From: Phaeospirillum tilakii
GTDB lineage: Bacteria > Pseudomonadota > Alphaproteobacteria > Rhodospirillales > Magnetospirillaceae
DNA length: 64,000 nucleotides
Assembly (NCBI RefSeq): GCF_042683125.1
Contig: NZ_JBHUIY010000005.1
Location: 1 to 64,000 of the forward strand
Direction of reading: 5' to 3'
Below, one piece after another: positions 15,891 through 23,700 of this stretch. The notes under the pieces are model-generated. The model searched no databases, was not told the origin of the DNA, and saw only the letters and a list, made by a program, of their open reading frames with translations. Both the position numbers and the translations under genes were made by a program. Every line of letters begins with the position of its first letter. Position 1 is the stretch's first letter.

Positions 15891-16706
15891 CTAGAGTCGT
15901 CCGGCGACGCGGGGCAGCCACAATTCGGCCAGCAGGGCACGGGCCTCGGCGTGGGCGGCGCGCTGGGCCTCGGTCTGGTCGAGGCCGAGGCCGGGCTGGT
16001 CGAGATCGAGCGCGGTCAGCCCCCACAGCAGCAGATCGCGGTGGGCCCGGCGTTCGCTCAGCCCGGTGATCAGGCGGAACCCCAACACCTGGGCCATCGG
16101 GCCGACCAGATCGGCGGCCAGAGCCGGGCCGCCATCGTTGCGGAGACGGGAGCGCACCACCAGCCAGTCGAGGCCGGCGCGATGGCGGCGGCAGCGTTCG
16201 CGGCGCCATTCCCACACCCGCTCGGCATAAGGGCCAGGGGCGACCAGGGCGCGGCGCAGCGGATCGACCCGGCCGATCAGGTCGAGGTCGAGCGGGCTGT
16301 CGTTGATCGGGGTCAGCAGGGTGTCGGCGTGGAGATGGGCGAGGCGGGACAGCGGGGCATCGGTGCCGGGGCAGTCGATCACCACGAAGTCGCAGACGGC
16401 GGCGAGGCCGGCGACGGCACAATCGAGCCGGTCGCGCTCCTCCTCGAGCGCGGCGGCGCGGGAATCGAGGCTGGAGGGGGCGACCGCCTCGACACGGGGA
16501 TGGGGCAAGGCGGCGGCGAGGCGCTCGCCCCAGGCGCGCCGGCTGGCCAGGATCCGGGTCAGCGAGGCCTGATGGGCATCGAGATCGAGGCAGCCGACCC
16601 GGAAGCCGAGCCGCAGCAGCCCGACCGCGACATGCAGCGCCAGGGTGGTCTTGCCCGAGCCGCCCTTCTCGTTGCCGACCACCACCACATGCGCGTCGGT
16701 CCCCAC
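15891..16706 (-). CDS. mipZ: MipZ-like division-plane positioning ATPase (ParA/MinD family)
   Basis: MipZ forms a gradient from the ParB-bound poles and inhibits FtsZ, placing the septum at mid-cell in alphaproteobacteria. The 271-residue product has the deviant Walker A GNEKGGSGKTTLALHVAVGLL, RVGCLDLDAHQASLT, a Walker B-like FVVIDCPGTDAPLSR, and the LTPINDSPLDLDLIG and WLVVRSRL segments characteristic of MipZ. I chose GTG at 16704-16706 because AGGAAAGGGGGCAGG lies just before it. An ATG at 16757 would add an Arg-rich tail and has no ribosome site. Confidence 0.88.
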   Translation of the reverse strand: MGTDAHVVVVGNEKGGSGKTTLALHVAVGLLRLGFRVGCLDLDAHQASLTRILASRRAWGERLAAALPHPRVEAVAPSSLDSRAAALEEERDRLDCAVAGLAAVCDFVVIDCPGTDAPLSRLAHLHADTLLTPINDSPLDLDLIGRVDPLRRALVAPGPYAERVWEWRRERCRRHRAGLDWLVVRSRLRNDGGPALAADLVGPMAQVLGFRLITGLSERRAHRDLLLWGLTALDLDQPGLGLDQTEAQRAAHAEARALLAELWLPRVAGRL

Positions 16707-16810
16707 CCTGCCCCCTTTCCTGTCGCCGCCGCGAGGTCGCGCCTCGCGGGAGGCCATGATACAGTGAACCCGTTGCGCTGGTCTGCCCTTCCCGTCGCGA
16801 GGTTTCGCCC

Positions 16811-18730
16811 ATGCCCGAGTCCGGCCCGCCCATCTGGACCGACCTCGCCCCCCCGGACGAAGGGATGGTCGATATCCTGGCCGATCTCGACTGCATCGCC
16901 TGGCGGCGCGAGCTGCGGCCGGACGGCAGCCTGCATTATCCCTGGATCTCGCCCAACGCGACCCGGATTCTCGGCTTCGCCCCCGAGGCGCTGACGGTCG
17001 GGCCGGGTGGCGCCCTCAGCGTGGTGCATTGGGCCGACCGCGACACCCACGCCGCCGCGATCCACGCCTCCGCCGCCGCGCTGGCCCCGTGCCGGGTCGA
17101 TTTCCGCGTCGTCACCGCCGGCGACGAGACCCGCTGGCTGCGCGAATCCGCCCGGCCGCGCCGGCTCGGCGACGGGCGGGTGGTGTGGGACGGGCTGTGG
17201 CAGGACAACACCCGCTCGGTGCGGGCCGAATTCCAGCACCAGACCCTGATGGAGCACGCCCAGGACTGCATCTTCCTGCTGGCCGACGACGAGCGGGTGA
17301 CCTGGTGCAACGCCGCCGCCCAGCGGGTGTTCGGGCTGGGGCCGGGCGAGGCCGCCGGGCTGCCCTTCGCCGAACTGACCGGCCCGGGCGAGCCGTCGCC
17401 GCTGGCGATGGTGGCCGACGAGGCCGGCGCCGCCGACCGGCCGCTCGAACGCGAGATGACCGGACGGCGGCGCGACGGCAGCCGCTTCCCGTTCGACATG
17501 ACGGTCAGCGAATTGCGCCGCGACGGCCGGCTGTCGGTGATCGTGATCGGCCGCGACATCACCCGCCGCCGCGACGCCGAACGGCGGATGGCCGACAGCG
17601 AGCGGCGGTTGCGGCTGACCTTCATCACCGCCTCGCTCGGGATCGTGGTGATGGCGATGGACGGCACCATCCTGTTCTCCAACCCGGCGTTCGAGACCAT
17701 GGTCGGCGACGGCAGCCATCCCCTGGTCGGCACCAACCTGCACGATCTGGTCAGCGCCCGCTTCCTGCCGCCGCCGGCGCGGATTCCGCCGGCCGGGATG
17801 TCGTTCGCCCTGGTATGCGATCCCGGCCTGCCCGACGGGGCCGAGCGCCACTGGCGGATCACCGGCACCCGCTTCCCGGCCAAGGCGGCCGAGGACGAAC
17901 CGTCGCTGCTGCTGTTCGTCGAGGACGTCACCGAGGCGACCCGCGACGCCCACGAACGCCGCCAGCTCGCCCAGCTGCTTTACGAGGGCCAGAAGCTGGA
18001 GGCGCTGGGGCGGCTGGCCGGGGGCGTCGCCCACGAACTCAACAACATGCTGGGGCCGATCCTGATGGGGGCGGAGATGATCGCCCGCACCGCCCGGCTC
18101 GACCCGCGCAACGACGAACGCTGCGCCCGCATCATCAGCGCCGCCAAGAACAGCCGCGAGATCGTCCGCAACGTGCTGGCCTATTGCCGCAAGGAAAGCC
18201 ACGCCGTCGCCCCGTTCGACGTCACCCGCGCCTTCGACGATTTCACCGCGATGGCGGTGCCGACCCTGCCGCCGACCATCCGGGTCGAGATCCAACGCGA
18301 ACCGGCCGCGCTCCAGGTCACCGGCGAGCCGGGCCAGTTGCAGCAGGTGCTGCTCAATCTGGTCAACAACGCCCGCGACGCGATGGAGGGGCGCGGCACC
18401 CTGACCCTCGGCCTGCGCCGGCTGGCGCCGGCGGAACGGGCGGCCCGGATCGGCGGCGCCGATGCCCCGCCCGATCCGCTGGCGGGGCTGGCCGCCGATG
18501 GCGACCATGTCGAGATCAGCGTCGCCGACACCGGCTGCGGCATGGACGAGGCGACCCGGGCGCGGATCTTCGACCCGTTCTTCACCACCAAGCCGGTCGG
18601 CCAGGGCACCGGGCTCGGCCTGTCGGTGGTGCAGGGGATCGTCAAGAGCATGGGCGGGGCGATCGCGGTCGAAAGCGGCCCGGGCGCCGGCAGCCGGTTC
18701 CGGCTGGTGCTGCCGCTGGTCGCCGACTGA
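16811..18730 (+). CDS. PAS-domain sensor histidine kinase, soluble
   Basis: This 639-residue kinase has no membrane segment, so it should sense cytoplasmic signals. Three PAS-like domains (about 15-130, 140-260, 270-380) are visible from PWISPNATRILGFAPEAL, the ADDERVTWCNAAAQRVFG-type segment and GIVVMAMDGTILFSNPAFETMVG. The HisKA dimerisation helix follows with phospho-acceptor His408 (GGVAHELNNMLGPI), then the HATPase domain (NLVNNARDAM, VADTGCGM, GTGLGLSVVQGIVKSMGG). It resembles NtrB-type kinases. No response regulator is adjacent, so it is an orphan with unknown partner. It is divergent from mipZ by 104 bases. Confidence 0.87.
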   Translation: MPESGPPIWTDLAPPDEGMVDILADLDCIAWRRELRPDGSLHYPWISPNATRILGFAPEALTVGPGGALSVVHWADRDTHAAAIHASAAALAPCRVDFRVVTAGDETRWLRESARPRRLGDGRVVWDGLWQDNTRSVRAEFQHQTLMEHAQDCIFLLADDERVTWCNAAAQRVFGLGPGEAAGLPFAELTGPGEPSPLAMVADEAGAADRPLEREMTGRRRDGSRFPFDMTVSELRRDGRLSVIVIGRDITRRRDAERRMADSERRLRLTFITASLGIVVMAMDGTILFSNPAFETMVGDGSHPLVGTNLHDLVSARFLPPPARIPPAGMSFALVCDPGLPDGAERHWRITGTRFPAKAAEDEPSLLLFVEDVTEATRDAHERRQLAQLLYEGQKLEALGRLAGGVAHELNNMLGPILMGAEMIARTARLDPRNDERCARIISAAKNSREIVRNVLAYCRKESHAVAPFDVTRAFDDFTAMAVPTLPPTIRVEIQREPAALQVTGEPGQLQQVLLNLVNNARDAMEGRGTLTLGLRRLAPAERAARIGGADAPPDPLAGLAADGDHVEISVADTGCGMDEATRARIFDPFFTTKPVGQGTGLGLSVVQGIVKSMGGAIAVESGPGAGSRFRLVLPLVAD

Positions 18731-18782
18731 TCCCGCGACCCGGCCCCTGCTTCCGGACAGGTTTCCCCCCTCGGGCGAAGGT

Positions 18783-18868
18783 GCTAGACTTTGGATCTAG
18801 CGTTCTGTCTGTTCCGGCGAAGCCGAAACCGGCGGGACCGCCCCCGCCGGGCCTGATGACGTCAGGCC
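18783..18868. promoter_or_regulatory. Inverted repeat and hairpin upstream of the GGDEF-like gene
   Basis: GCTAGA-7-TCTAGC (18783-18801) is a perfect inverted repeat of the operator kind. It is followed at 18850-18868 by GGCCTGA-TGACG-TCAGGCC, a hairpin that could end the kinase transcript or sit in the leader of the next gene. No T-run follows the hairpin, so a terminator role is uncertain. Confidence 0.4.
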
Positions 18869-18910
18869 GCGGGACAGAGTGTTTGGCCTCCAACCAGAAA
18901 GGTGAGAGCC

Positions 18911-19684
18911 ATGACCAACGATCTGCGCACCGAGCCGGTGCTCGCCGCCATCGACCTCATGAAGCGGGAGCCGGAAGTGCCCGTGCCCGGCCGCCTGCCC
19001 GGCCGGGGCCATCGCCATGGCGGCCCGGCCTCGCCCTATGACGCCTACCCCACCGCCGAAGGGGCCGATCCGGAACACAGCGCCAGCGATGTCGCCTCGA
19101 TCCTCGGCCTGCCGGAAACGGCGGTGACCCCGGCGGTGCTGGCGGCGGTGACCCGGACCCTCGGCGAACTCGACCGGCTGCGCCGGCAGGAAAGCCATCT
19201 GCGCCAGCGCCTCGCCGCCCTTGAGGGCCAGTCCACCCACCATCCGCTGGCGCCGGTGCTCAACCGGCACGGCTTCATCGGCCTGATCGACGACCTGATC
19301 GCCGCCCACGGCCTCGACGGCACCCTGGTGCTGTTGCAGGTCGAGGGGCTGGAACAGATCCGCGCCCGGGCCGGGCTCGCCGCCGGCGACGCCGCGCTGC
19401 GCCAGCTCTGCTCGGCCCTGATCGCCAACCTGCGCGCCACCGATCCGCTCGGGCTGCTCGACGACGGCGACGTCGCCCTGGTGCTGATGGGCACCGACCC
19501 CGACCGCGCCGCGGCCAAGACCACCGAACTGATCACCCGGCTGGGCGAGACCCCGTTCCTATGGGACGGCGGCCACCATGCCTTTGCCTTCGGGTTCGGC
19601 CTGCACCGGATCGACGGCAGCGAACCGGCCGAAGCGGTGCTGGCCGCCGCCGATCTCGACCGCCGCCACCGCCGCGACAAATGA
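18911..19684 (+). CDS. Degenerate GGDEF-domain protein
   Basis: The 257-residue protein has a disordered N terminus, a short coiled coil (VTRTLGELDRLRRQESHLRQRLAALEGQ, about 85-110) and a GGDEF-like fold (about 115-255). The fold is recognisable from LNRHGFIGLIDDLIA, GTLVLLQVEGLEQIRARAG, AAGDAALRQLCSALIANLRATD and FAFGFGLHRI. At the signature position it reads LLDDGDVALVL, lacking the GG(D/E)EF catalytic loop. It is therefore unlikely to make cyclic-di-GMP and may be a structural or regulatory relic. GGTGAGAGCC precedes the ATG. Confidence 0.7.
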   Translation: MTNDLRTEPVLAAIDLMKREPEVPVPGRLPGRGHRHGGPASPYDAYPTAEGADPEHSASDVASILGLPETAVTPAVLAAVTRTLGELDRLRRQESHLRQRLAALEGQSTHHPLAPVLNRHGFIGLIDDLIAAHGLDGTLVLLQVEGLEQIRARAGLAAGDAALRQLCSALIANLRATDPLGLLDDGDVALVLMGTDPDRAAAKTTELITRLGETPFLWDGGHHAFAFGFGLHRIDGSEPAEAVLAAADLDRRHRRDK

Positions 19685-19709
19685 ACGGCGCCAACGGCTA
19701 AAATTCCGG

Positions 19710-19753
19710 TTCACAGTCTGTTCACAGGCTGGCTGTGAGCCAAGTCACAGACT
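19710..19753. promoter_or_regulatory. Four helically phased TCACAG repeats upstream of ftsB
   Basis: TTCACAG starts at 19710 and 19721, its reverse complement CTGTGAG at 19733, and GTCACAG at 19744, so copies are 11, 12 and 11 bases apart. AGTCTG (19715-19720) and CAGACT (19748-19753) also form outer inverted arms. Phased copies suggest cooperative binding on one DNA face about 100 bases before ftsB; a nested hairpin ending the upstream gene is the alternative. Confidence 0.45.
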
Positions 19754-19854
19754 CCGCCCCCGCGCGCCGACCTCTTTCCTGGCCGGCCGAAAAAGGCAGG
19801 ATTCGGCCGCGCCGATGCTTGACGGGCCGATTCGGGCTGTGATCTGATTACCCC

Positions 19855-20166
19855 ATGATTCAGGTTTTTCGTCGCTATCTGCGCCATATCTCCGGACCGA
19901 TGATCGGGGTCGGGGCGGTGGTGTATTTCGCCTACCACACCGTCGAGGGCGATCGCGGCGTGCGGGCCTGGCTGCGCCTCAACGGCGAGATCGCCGAGGC
20001 CCAGCTTCAGCTCGACAAGATCGCCACCGAGCGCGCCGAGATGGAACACCGCGTCAGCCTGCTCCGCCCCGACCATCTCGACCAGGACATGCTGGAGGAA
20101 CGGGCGCGGATCATGCTCAACATGAGCCGCGAGGGCGACGTGGTGGTGTTCGACCGCCGGCGCTGA
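19855..20166 (+). CDS. ftsB: Septum formation initiator FtsB (DivIC-like)
   Basis: FtsB is a bitopic divisome protein that with FtsL and FtsQ activates FtsW/FtsI septal synthesis. The 103 residues include one membrane segment (ISGPMIGVGAVVYFAYHTV) and a periplasmic coiled coil (LNGEIAEAQLQLDKIATERAEMEHRV), ending LEERARIMLNMSREGDVVVF, the family's C-terminal motif. It is followed by pdhA on the same strand. The pairing of an ftsB/divIC-like gene with pdhA is frequent in alphaproteobacteria. Confidence 0.9.
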   Translation: MIQVFRRYLRHISGPMIGVGAVVYFAYHTVEGDRGVRAWLRLNGEIAEAQLQLDKIATERAEMEHRVSLLRPDHLDQDMLEERARIMLNMSREGDVVVFDRRR

Positions 20167-20281
20167 GCCTCCGTTCCCCTTTCCCTACCCCAGCGCGGAA
20201 TCCCTCCCCCCCTTGCGGGCGGGGCGGTCAGGCCCCATCTGCCGGAAGTCACCCTTTGCTTCACGTCGCAGGGGAGAATTC

Positions 20282-21292
20282 ATGGCCGAACCGTTCCGCG
20301 TCCCCGCCCCCGCCGCCGCCGCCCCGTCCCTCCCCGCCGAAATTCTGCTCGATCTCTACCGCGCCATGCTGCGGCTGCGCCGGTTCGAGGAACGGGCCGG
20401 CCAGCTTTACGGCATGGGGCTGATCGCCGGCTTCTGTCACCTCTATATCGGTCAGGAGGCGGTGGTGGCCGGGATCGAGGCGGTCGCCGCCCCGGCGGAT
20501 TCCTGCATCACCTCCTATCGCGACCACGCCCATCTGCTGGCGCGCGGGGTCGATCCCGGCGCGGTGATGGCCGAACTGCTCGGCCGCGCCTCCGGCCTGT
20601 CGCACGGCAAGGGCGGCTCGATGCATCTGTTCAGCCGCGAGAAGGGCTTCTATGGCGGCCACGGCATCGTCGGCGCCCAGGTGCCGCTCGGGGTCGGGCT
20701 GGCCTTCGCCCACCGTTACCGCGAGGATGGCGGGGTGGCCCACGTCTATCTCGGCGACGGCGCGGTCAATCAGGGCCAGGTCTACGAGGCGTTCAACATG
20801 GCGGCGCTGTGGCGGCTGCCGGTGCTGTTCGTGATCGAGAACAACCGCTATGCGATGGGCACCAGCGCCGCCCGCCACGCCGCCGGCGAGGAACTGAGCG
20901 GGCGCGGCGCCGGCTATGGCATTCCCGGCACCCGGGTGGACGGGATGAACGTGCTGGCGGTGCGCTCCGCCGCCGCCCGCGCCCTGTCCCATGCCCGGGG
21001 CGGAGCCGGGCCGTTCATCCTCGAGACGATGACCTACCGCTATCGCGGCCATTCGATGTCCGACCCGGCCAAGTACCGCAGCAAGGAGGAGGTGACCGAG
21101 ATGCGCGAGCATCACGACCCGATCGCCCGCCTCGCCCGGACCCTGCTCGACCACGGGCTGGTCGAACAGGACCGGCTCGACGAGATCGACCGCGCCGTCC
21201 GGGCCGAGATCGCCGCCGCCGCCGAATTCGCCCAGTCCAGCCCCGAACCCGACCCCGCCGCGCTGACCCGCGACGTGGTGCGCGAAGCCTGA
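20282..21292 (+). CDS. pdhA: Pyruvate dehydrogenase E1 component, alpha subunit
   Basis: E1-alpha binds thiamine diphosphate and, with E1-beta, decarboxylates pyruvate. The 336-residue product has MLRLRRFEERAGQLYGMG, GFCHLYIGQEAV, the phosphorylation-loop-like GHGIVGAQVPLGVG, and the ThDP motif YLGDGAVNQGQVYEAFNMAALWRLPVLFVIENN. TYRYRGHSMSDPAKYR is near the C terminus. GCAGGGGAGAATTC precedes the ATG at 20282. pdhB follows after 13 bases. Confidence 0.96.
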   Translation: MAEPFRVPAPAAAAPSLPAEILLDLYRAMLRLRRFEERAGQLYGMGLIAGFCHLYIGQEAVVAGIEAVAAPADSCITSYRDHAHLLARGVDPGAVMAELLGRASGLSHGKGGSMHLFSREKGFYGGHGIVGAQVPLGVGLAFAHRYREDGGVAHVYLGDGAVNQGQVYEAFNMAALWRLPVLFVIENNRYAMGTSAARHAAGEELSGRGAGYGIPGTRVDGMNVLAVRSAAARALSHARGGAGPFILETMTYRYRGHSMSDPAKYRSKEEVTEMREHHDPIARLARTLLDHGLVEQDRLDEIDRAVRAEIAAAAEFAQSSPEPDPAALTRDVVREA

Positions 21293-21305
21293 GGGAGGCG
21301 CGCCG

Positions 21306-22679
21306 ATGCCGACCCCGATCCTGATGCCGGCGCTGTCGCCGACCATGCGCGACGGCCGCCTCGCCCGCTGGCTGAAGGCCGAGGGCGACCCGATCCGCTC
21401 CGGCGACGTGATCGCCGAGATCGAAACCGACAAGGCGACGATGGAACTGGAATCGGTGGACGAGGGCATCCTCGGCCGCATCCTGGTCCCCGCCGGCAGC
21501 GACGGCGTCGCCGTCAACACCCCGATCGCCCTGCTGCTGGCCCCGGGCGAGACCCTGCCGGCCGGGGACCTCCCCGCCGCCGCCGCCCCGCCCCCGGTTC
21601 CGCCGCCCCCTGCCCCGGCCGCCGTGGCGCCGGCCCCGGCCGTCGCGGCCGCGCCCGCGCCGCACCCGGCCGCCGCCGCCGCCACCCGCCGCGTCACCGT
21701 GCGCGAGGCGCTGCGCGAGGCGCTGGCCGAGGAAATGCGCCGCGCCCCCGAGGTGTTCCTGCTGGGCGAGGAGGTGGCCGAATATCAGGGCGCCTACAAG
21801 ATCAGCCAGGGCCTGCTCGACGAATTCGGCCCGCGCCGGGTGATCGACACCCCGATCACCGAGATCGGCTTCGCCGGGCTGGCCTGCGGCGCCGCCTTCA
21901 CCGGGCTCAGGCCGGTGGTCGAGTTCATGACCTTCAATTTCTCGATGCAGGCGATCGACCACCTGATCAATTCCGCCGCCAAGACTCTTTATATGTCGGG
22001 CGGCCAGATCAATTGCCCGATCGTGTTCCGCGGCCCCAACGGCGCCGCCGCCCGGGTCGCCGCCCAGCACAGCCAGGATTTCTCCTCCTGGTACGCCCAC
22101 TGCCCCGGCCTCAAGGTGGTGGCGCCGTGGAGCGCCGCCGACGCCAAGGGCCTGCTGAAGGCGGCGATCCGCGACCCCAACCCGGTGGTGGTGCTGGAAA
22201 ACGAGCTGCTCTACGGCCAGAGCTTCGATCTGCCCGACGATCCCGATTTCGTCCTGCCGATCGGCCGGGCCGAGATCGTCCGCCCCGGCGACGGCGTGAC
22301 CCTGGTGGCGTGGTCGCGGATGGTCGATGTCGCCCTGGCCGCCGCCGACCTGCTCGCCGCCGAGGGGATCGCAGCCGAGGTGATCAACCTGCGCTCGCTG
22401 CGCCCGCTCGACACCGCCACCCTGGTTGCCTCGGTGCAGAAGACCAACCGCATCGTCACCGTCGAGGAAGGCTGGCCCGCCGCCGGCATCGCCGCCGAGA
22501 TCGCCGCGCTGATGGTCGAACAGGCGTTCGACTGGCTCGACGCCCCGCCGACCCGGGTGTGCGGCGCCGATGTCCCCCTGCCCTACGCCGCCAATCTCGA
22601 ACGGCTGGCCCTGCCCCAGCCCGAGGCGGTCGCCGCCGCCGCCCGCGCCGTCTGCTACCGCCCCGGAGCCGGATCATGA
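21306..22679 (+). CDS. pdhB: Pyruvate dehydrogenase E1 component, beta subunit with N-terminal lipoyl domain
   Basis: The 457-residue product begins with a complete lipoyl domain (residues 1-80: MPTPILMPALSPTMRDG, lipoyl-lysine K43 in ETDKATM). An Ala/Pro-rich flexible linker (about 85-125) precedes the E1-beta transketolase-like domain: RVTVREALREALAEEM, VFLLGEEVAEYQGAYKIS, DTPITEIGFAGLACGAA, and NELLYGQSFDLPDDPDF. Lipoylated E1-beta is typical of alphaproteobacteria. Here it matters more than usual because the adjoining E2 lacks its own lipoyl domain. The stop overlaps the pdhC start (ATGA). Confidence 0.96.
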   Translation: MPTPILMPALSPTMRDGRLARWLKAEGDPIRSGDVIAEIETDKATMELESVDEGILGRILVPAGSDGVAVNTPIALLLAPGETLPAGDLPAAAAPPPVPPPPAPAAVAPAPAVAAAPAPHPAAAAATRRVTVREALREALAEEMRRAPEVFLLGEEVAEYQGAYKISQGLLDEFGPRRVIDTPITEIGFAGLACGAAFTGLRPVVEFMTFNFSMQAIDHLINSAAKTLYMSGGQINCPIVFRGPNGAAARVAAQHSQDFSSWYAHCPGLKVVAPWSAADAKGLLKAAIRDPNPVVVLENELLYGQSFDLPDDPDFVLPIGRAEIVRPGDGVTLVAWSRMVDVALAAADLLAAEGIAAEVINLRSLRPLDTATLVASVQKTNRIVTVEEGWPAAGIAAEIAALMVEQAFDWLDAPPTRVCGADVPLPYAANLERLALPQPEAVAAAARAVCYRPGAGS

Positions 22680-23548
22680 CCGCCGCCCCCGCCCGGATCT
22701 TCGCCAGCCCGCTGGCCCGCCGCCTCGCCGCCGCCGCCGGGCTCGACCTCGCCACCCTGACCGGCAGCGGCCCGCATGGCCGCATCGTCCGGGCCGACGT
22801 CGAGGCCGCCCGCGCCGCCCCGCCGCCCCCGGTGGCGGCTCCCGCCCCCACCCCGACGCCTCCGGTCGATTACGACCTGATCCCGCTGACCGCGATGCGC
22901 CGCACCATCGCCCGCCGCCTGACCGAGGCCAAGACCACCATCCCCCATTTCTACCTCACCGCCGAGGTGGCGATGGATGCGGCGATCGATCTGCGCGGCC
23001 AGCTCAACCAGCGCCTCGCCCCGGCCAAGCTGTCGCTCAATGATCTGATCCTGCGCGCCCTCGCCCTCGCCCTGCGCACGGTGCCCGAGGCCAATGCCGC
23101 CTGGGCCGAGGACGGCCTCCACCGCTTCCATGCGGTTGACCTCGCCTTCGCCGTCGCCACCCCGGGCGGGCTGCTGACCCCGGTGCTGCGCGGCGCCGAC
23201 CGGCTCGGCCTGGGCGAGATCGCCACCCGGGCCCAGGACCTCGCCGCCCGCGCCCGCGACGGCAAGCTGGCGCCCGAGGATTATCAGGGCGGCGGCGCCA
23301 CCCTGTCCAACCTCGGCATGTACGGCGTGCGCGACTTCGCCGCGATCATCAATCCGCCCCAGGCCAGCATCCTCGCCGTCGGCGCGGCGGAGCAGCGGCC
23401 GGTGGTCAAGGACGGCGCGCTGGCGGTGGCGACGGTGATGAGCGCCACCCTGTCGGTCGATCACCGCGTGGTCGATGGCGCCACCGCCGCCCGCCTGCTG
23501 GCCGCCTTCAAGGGAATGCTGGAAGATCCGTTGCGGATGATGCTGTGA
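22676..23548 (+). CDS. pdhC: Pyruvate dehydrogenase E2 (dihydrolipoyl acetyltransferase), lacking a lipoyl domain
   Basis: E2 transfers the acetyl group from lipoamide to CoA and forms the complex core. The 290-residue product starts straight with the peripheral-subunit-binding domain (IFASPLARRLAAAAGLDLATLTGSGPHGRIVRADVE, about 8-43). A Pro/Ala linker follows, then the catalytic domain (LTAMRRTIARRLTEAKTTIPHF to the C terminus), with the catalytic HxxxDG in SVDHRVVDGATAA. There is no lipoyl domain, although E2 proteins normally carry one to three. The ATGA overlap with pdhB and absence of any ETDKA-like sequence upstream in this frame support the short form. Confidence 0.94.
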   Translation: MTAAPARIFASPLARRLAAAAGLDLATLTGSGPHGRIVRADVEAARAAPPPPVAAPAPTPTPPVDYDLIPLTAMRRTIARRLTEAKTTIPHFYLTAEVAMDAAIDLRGQLNQRLAPAKLSLNDLILRALALALRTVPEANAAWAEDGLHRFHAVDLAFAVATPGGLLTPVLRGADRLGLGEIATRAQDLAARARDGKLAPEDYQGGGATLSNLGMYGVRDFAAIINPPQASILAVGAAEQRPVVKDGALAVATVMSATLSVDHRVVDGATAARLLAAFKGMLEDPLRMML

Positions 23549-23551
23549 ACT

Positions 23552-23672
23552 GACGTTGGGCTTTCGCCCAAACCCAACCGGGGCGATGCCCCGGACCCCC
23601 TTGATTTTCAAAAATAAGGGGGGTTTGGGGCCTCGCCCCAAGCGGGCGCGGGCGGCAGCCCGCCGGGCGAAG
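23552..23672. repeat. Palindromic intergenic element B1, between pdhC and lpdA
   Basis: Successive hairpins are TTGGGCTTTCGCCCAA, CCGGGGCGATGCCCCGG, a central CCCCCTT..TTTTCAAAAA..AAGGGGGG, TTGGGGCCTCGCCCCAA and GCGGGCGGCAGCCCGC. The centre looks like a terminator in either direction. It is almost the same as B4 near 48.8 kb. It occupies nearly the whole pdhC-lpdA gap. Confidence 0.85.
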
Positions 23673-23700
23673 CCCGAGCAAACCACGAAAGGGGCGCGCG

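Noticed and set aside
23552..23672. Family B element, considered as an insertion sequence
   Set aside because: There is no transposase, no target-site duplication visible, and all copies are about 70-140 bases of hairpins.
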